In this document: positions 28,296-30,000 of the stretch, piece by piece | Layout of the letters: each line of letters opens with the position of its first letter | How positions within the stretch are numbered: position 1 is the first letter of the stretch | NCBI GenBank assembly: GCA_963575745.1 | Contig: CAUYUJ010015941.1 | Span: forward strand, 32,501-62,500 | Reading direction: 5' to 3' | DNA from: Prorocentrum cordatum | Taxonomy: Eukaryota; Sar; Dinophyceae; Prorocentrales; Prorocentraceae | DNA length: 30,000 nucleotides | Position numbers and translations under genes: made by a program | The notes under the pieces: generated by a model | Databases searched by the model: none | Told to the model about the DNA's origin: nothing | Seen by the model: the letters and a program-made list of their open reading frames with translations, nothing else

Positions 28296-29030
28296 TGGGC
28301 CCTCGCCGCCGGCGTTTCCTGGCGCCTCCTGTCTTCGTGGAAGTGTTCTCGGGCGAGGGCATCTTGGCCGTCGCCCTGCGGCGCGAGGGCGCTCTGGTGA
28401 TCGAGTGGGACATCGCCTGGGGACCGACTGGGACCTCGCCGTTCCCATGGTGGCGAGGCTGCTGCGAGGGTGGCTGGATGCTGGCCTGATCTGGGGCGTG
28501 CGCTTTGGTGTCCCGTGCCAGACCTGCACGTGGATCACGGGCGCGGGGTTGCTGAGATCTCCAGGTGAAGCGGTGTCTTGGCCAAGTCGCCTGAGGTCCG
28601 ACACTGAGATCTGGGGCCTGGCCGCAGTGAGGCATCCTGTAGACAGGGTAAACATCTGCGCGGGGCTCTGGGCTGGTTGTAGGCGCGTGCAGACCCCGTT
28701 GACTATTGAGAATCCAGCTATGTCCTGTCTCTGGCTCGTTCCTTCGCTCCAGCGTCTTCGGAAGCAGCCGCGTGCATTTTGGGCCGTCGCGCGCTATTGT
28801 CAGAACGGAACCCCTTGGAAGAAGCCGACGGGGCTTTTGGGGTTCCGCGTCGATGTCGCAGCGTTCGCTCGCCAGTGCTCGGGCTCGCGAACTTGTCGTA
28901 GCAGAACAGGCAAGCCACATCATAGTTTAAAAAGACGTGCTCCGGGGAGGCCCTTGTGGACTTTGGCGGCGCAACCTTATCCCGAGCCGCTCGCGCCCCG
29001 CTGGGCCCACAGTTTTCTCGACGCTCGCTT
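28296..29030 (+). pseudogene. Element B methyltransferase-like C-terminal domain
   Basis: Frame 2 begins with VFVEVFSGEGILAVALRR and then VIEWDIAWG (28331-28425), which fits motif I plus the acidic end of the second strand in cytosine-C5 methyltransferases. A shift leads to frame 1: DWDLAVPMVARLLRGWLDAG, then FGVPCQTCT (Pro-Cys-Gln at 28513-28521, like motif IV) and LTIENP (Glu at 28708, like motif VI). A tail follows with YCQNGTPWKKPTGLLGF and CRSRTGKPH, equivalent to that in element A. Length is about 245 residues, short for a C5 methyltransferase, with no target-recognition domain that I can identify. Methylation activity is inferred; a degenerate Rossmann domain with another role is possible. 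Confidence 0.6.
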
Positions 29031-29114
29031 GCAGTCTCAAGCTCTGTCAGCTGCGCCTGTCTGGCTAGGCTGCCAATCCAGGGTGAGTGGCCGTCCGGAG
29101 TGCTCGGGGTGGTT

Positions 29115-29251
29115 TGGCCGAGGGGCCCCTCGGCAGCTCGGAATTCAGATAGCGTTCTTCCCGCTGCCGCAGCCCCCAGTCGCACGCGGTGCTGCTTTTT
29201 CGCTTCGAATGCATTCCGAGACTGGCCTCGGAGAAATCATCGTTCGGGCAT
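29115..29251 (+). repeat. Split direct repeat B1
   Basis: It matches B2 (29377-29512) at about 90 percent by eye count, with one single-base indel. It starts with an 18-bp perfect palindrome, GCCGAGGGGCCCCTCGGC (29117-29134). Its end touches the start of A2. Confidence 0.9.
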
Positions 29252-29335
29252 GGTCTTTCCCATTAAAGTTGCATGCCTTTCGAGGGAGAGGGAGAGGCCG
29301 AAAGCTTGCTTTCCGTAGCCTTCGGCTCTCGAGCT
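29250..29335 (+). repeat. Split direct repeat A2
   Basis: This is the second copy of A1 (23434-23517). The hairpin is kept with one changed pair: CCGAAAGCT 29298-29306 and AGCCTTCGG 29317-29325. CCGTAGCCTTCGGCTC (29313-29328) resembles part of the dinoflagellate spliced leader. Confidence 0.85.
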
Positions 29336-29376
29336 CCCATCCTCCCATCCCTAACTTCAGCTGCATTGCTTCGCCG

Positions 29377-29512
29377 TGGCCGAGGGCCCCCTCGGCAGCT
29401 CGGAATTCAGATAATGTTATTCTCGCTGCCGTGGCCCCCAGTCGCACACGGTGCTGTCTTTCGCTTCGAATGCATTCCGAGACGGGCCTCGGAGAAACCA
29501 TCGTTCGGGCAT
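29377..29512 (+). repeat. Split direct repeat B2 (right end of element B)
   Basis: It is the second copy of B1. The palindrome at its start is imperfect here (one shifted base). It ends in GGGCATT, after which a GAT/GGT-type microsatellite begins. Confidence 0.9.
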
Positions 29513-29657
29513 TGTGATTATGGTGGCGATGACGATGGCCATGGCAGGGACGGGAGTGAGGATAATGATGTTGATGATGGTACTGGTGATGATGGCAATG
29601 ACGAGTATAATGATGGTGATGGCGATGGCGATGGTGATGGTGGTGATGGTGATGGTT
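29513..29657 (+). repeat. Imperfect GAT/GGT microsatellite, right flank of element B
   Basis: GATGGTGATGGC-type units are more degenerate than those at 23361-23433 but of the same base pattern. It is likely the other half of the insertion target. Confidence 0.85.
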
Positions 29658-30000
29658 GTATGATCGAGACCGCGTCCCACGCTGGGGCGAGAGCGACTTG
29701 CAACGATTTGAAAATGATGCCCACACTGCAGCGGGAACAGCTGAAGCACTGTAAGCAATAGACTTGCAATCGACGTCCGACATTCATGGGTTTGAAATCT
29801 TGTGCGTGACATCGGGAGGGGCAGGATCACGCCCCGGACACTTTCAGGGGAGAGTGGGGAATTGCGTTTGTATCAAGCTAGGTGCGGCTGCGCCACATGT
29901 GCCATCCTGCAGTGAAATCCATAGTACAGACGGGTAAGCTGCCCAATGGCACCCTTCGCGTCCTTAGATTAGTTCGGCAGTGTTCCGGTAGAAAAGCTTC
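29658..30000. other. Unassigned sequence at the right edge
   Basis: AT-balanced sequence without a recognised coding motif, RNA gene or repeat. Confidence 0.4.

Larger units (their letters stand above)
23434..29512 (+). mobile_element. Element B: PAT/Ngaro-like tyrosine-recombinase retrotransposon with split direct repeats
   Basis: It is about 6.08 kb. From left to right it has repeat A1, gag-like protein, RT-RNase H, tyrosine recombinase, a methyltransferase-like domain, then repeats B1, A2 and B2. B1 ends exactly where A2 starts. This A1-body-B1-A2-B2 pattern defines split-direct-repeat elements of the DIRS order, which insert from a circular DNA by recombinase action. No LTRs and no target duplication are seen. 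The flanks on both sides are GAT-type microsatellite, supporting the boundaries. The coding part has several frameshifts, an in-frame TAG (26812-26814) and internal deletions, so the copy is dead although its ends are preserved. Confidence 0.8.

Noticed and set aside
28296-29030. A free-standing host DNA cytosine methyltransferase gene
   Set aside because: It has no separate start, directly follows the recombinase in both elements, is short, and lacks a recognisable target-recognition domain. It is part of the retroelement.
29115-29512. B1 and B2 as a pair of short LTRs or a solo element
   Set aside because: The repeats lie at one end only, 126 bases apart, with A2 between them. The element encodes a tyrosine recombinase, and no DDE integrase was seen, so split direct repeats fit better than LTRs.

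Overview
The window looks like nuclear DNA of a dinoflagellate (a Prorocentrum- or Symbiodinium-like alga). It is very GC-rich and dense in microsatellites, pyrimidine/purine tracts and short tandem arrays. It has no prokaryotic operon structure and no intact host gene that I recognise. Decayed retroelement reading frames dominate the right half, and their protein motifs match families I know from dinoflagellate genomes. The organism call is inference from style and motifs; no rRNA, tRNA or certain spliced-leader sequence fixes it.

Layout. 1-13750 is mostly non-genic: a GATC/ATCGAT-rich repeat (about 1255-1445), a TCG microsatellite (1895-1985), a possible Cys-rich exon or gene relic (2773-3308), GC-rich tandem and mirror repeats (3700-4440), a broken frame-2 ORF with two stops (4673-5839), a large tandem-repeat block (7722-8600), a compound satellite (9395-10206), GC-rich and pyrimidine/purine blocks (10315-10975), and a weak gene candidate (11487-12270).

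13751-29657 holds three decayed retrotransposons, all on the + strand and each bordered by a GAT-type microsatellite. Element A (about 14091-19930) and element B (23434-29512) are tyrosine-recombinase retrotransposons of the DIRS/PAT/Ngaro type. Both have the order gag-like, reverse transcriptase-RNase H, tyrosine recombinase, then a C-terminal domain resembling a cytosine-C5 methyltransferase. Between them lies a non-LTR (LINE) relic with an APE-type endonuclease and a FADD-type reverse transcriptase (about 20600-23050).

The main result is element B. Its outline is complete: an 84-bp repeat A1 at the left end (23434-23517), and at the right end B1 (29115-29251), A2 (29250-29335) and B2 (29377-29512). 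This is the A1-ORFs-B1-A2-B2 'split direct repeat' layout of PAT/Ngaro-like elements. The element sits inside a GAT/ATG microsatellite, which would be its target. In life the gag would package RNA, RT-RNase H would copy it, the recombinase would insert a circular DNA through the split repeats, and the methyltransferase-like domain might modify element or target DNA. All copies here are broken by frameshifts, stops, deletions or active-site changes.
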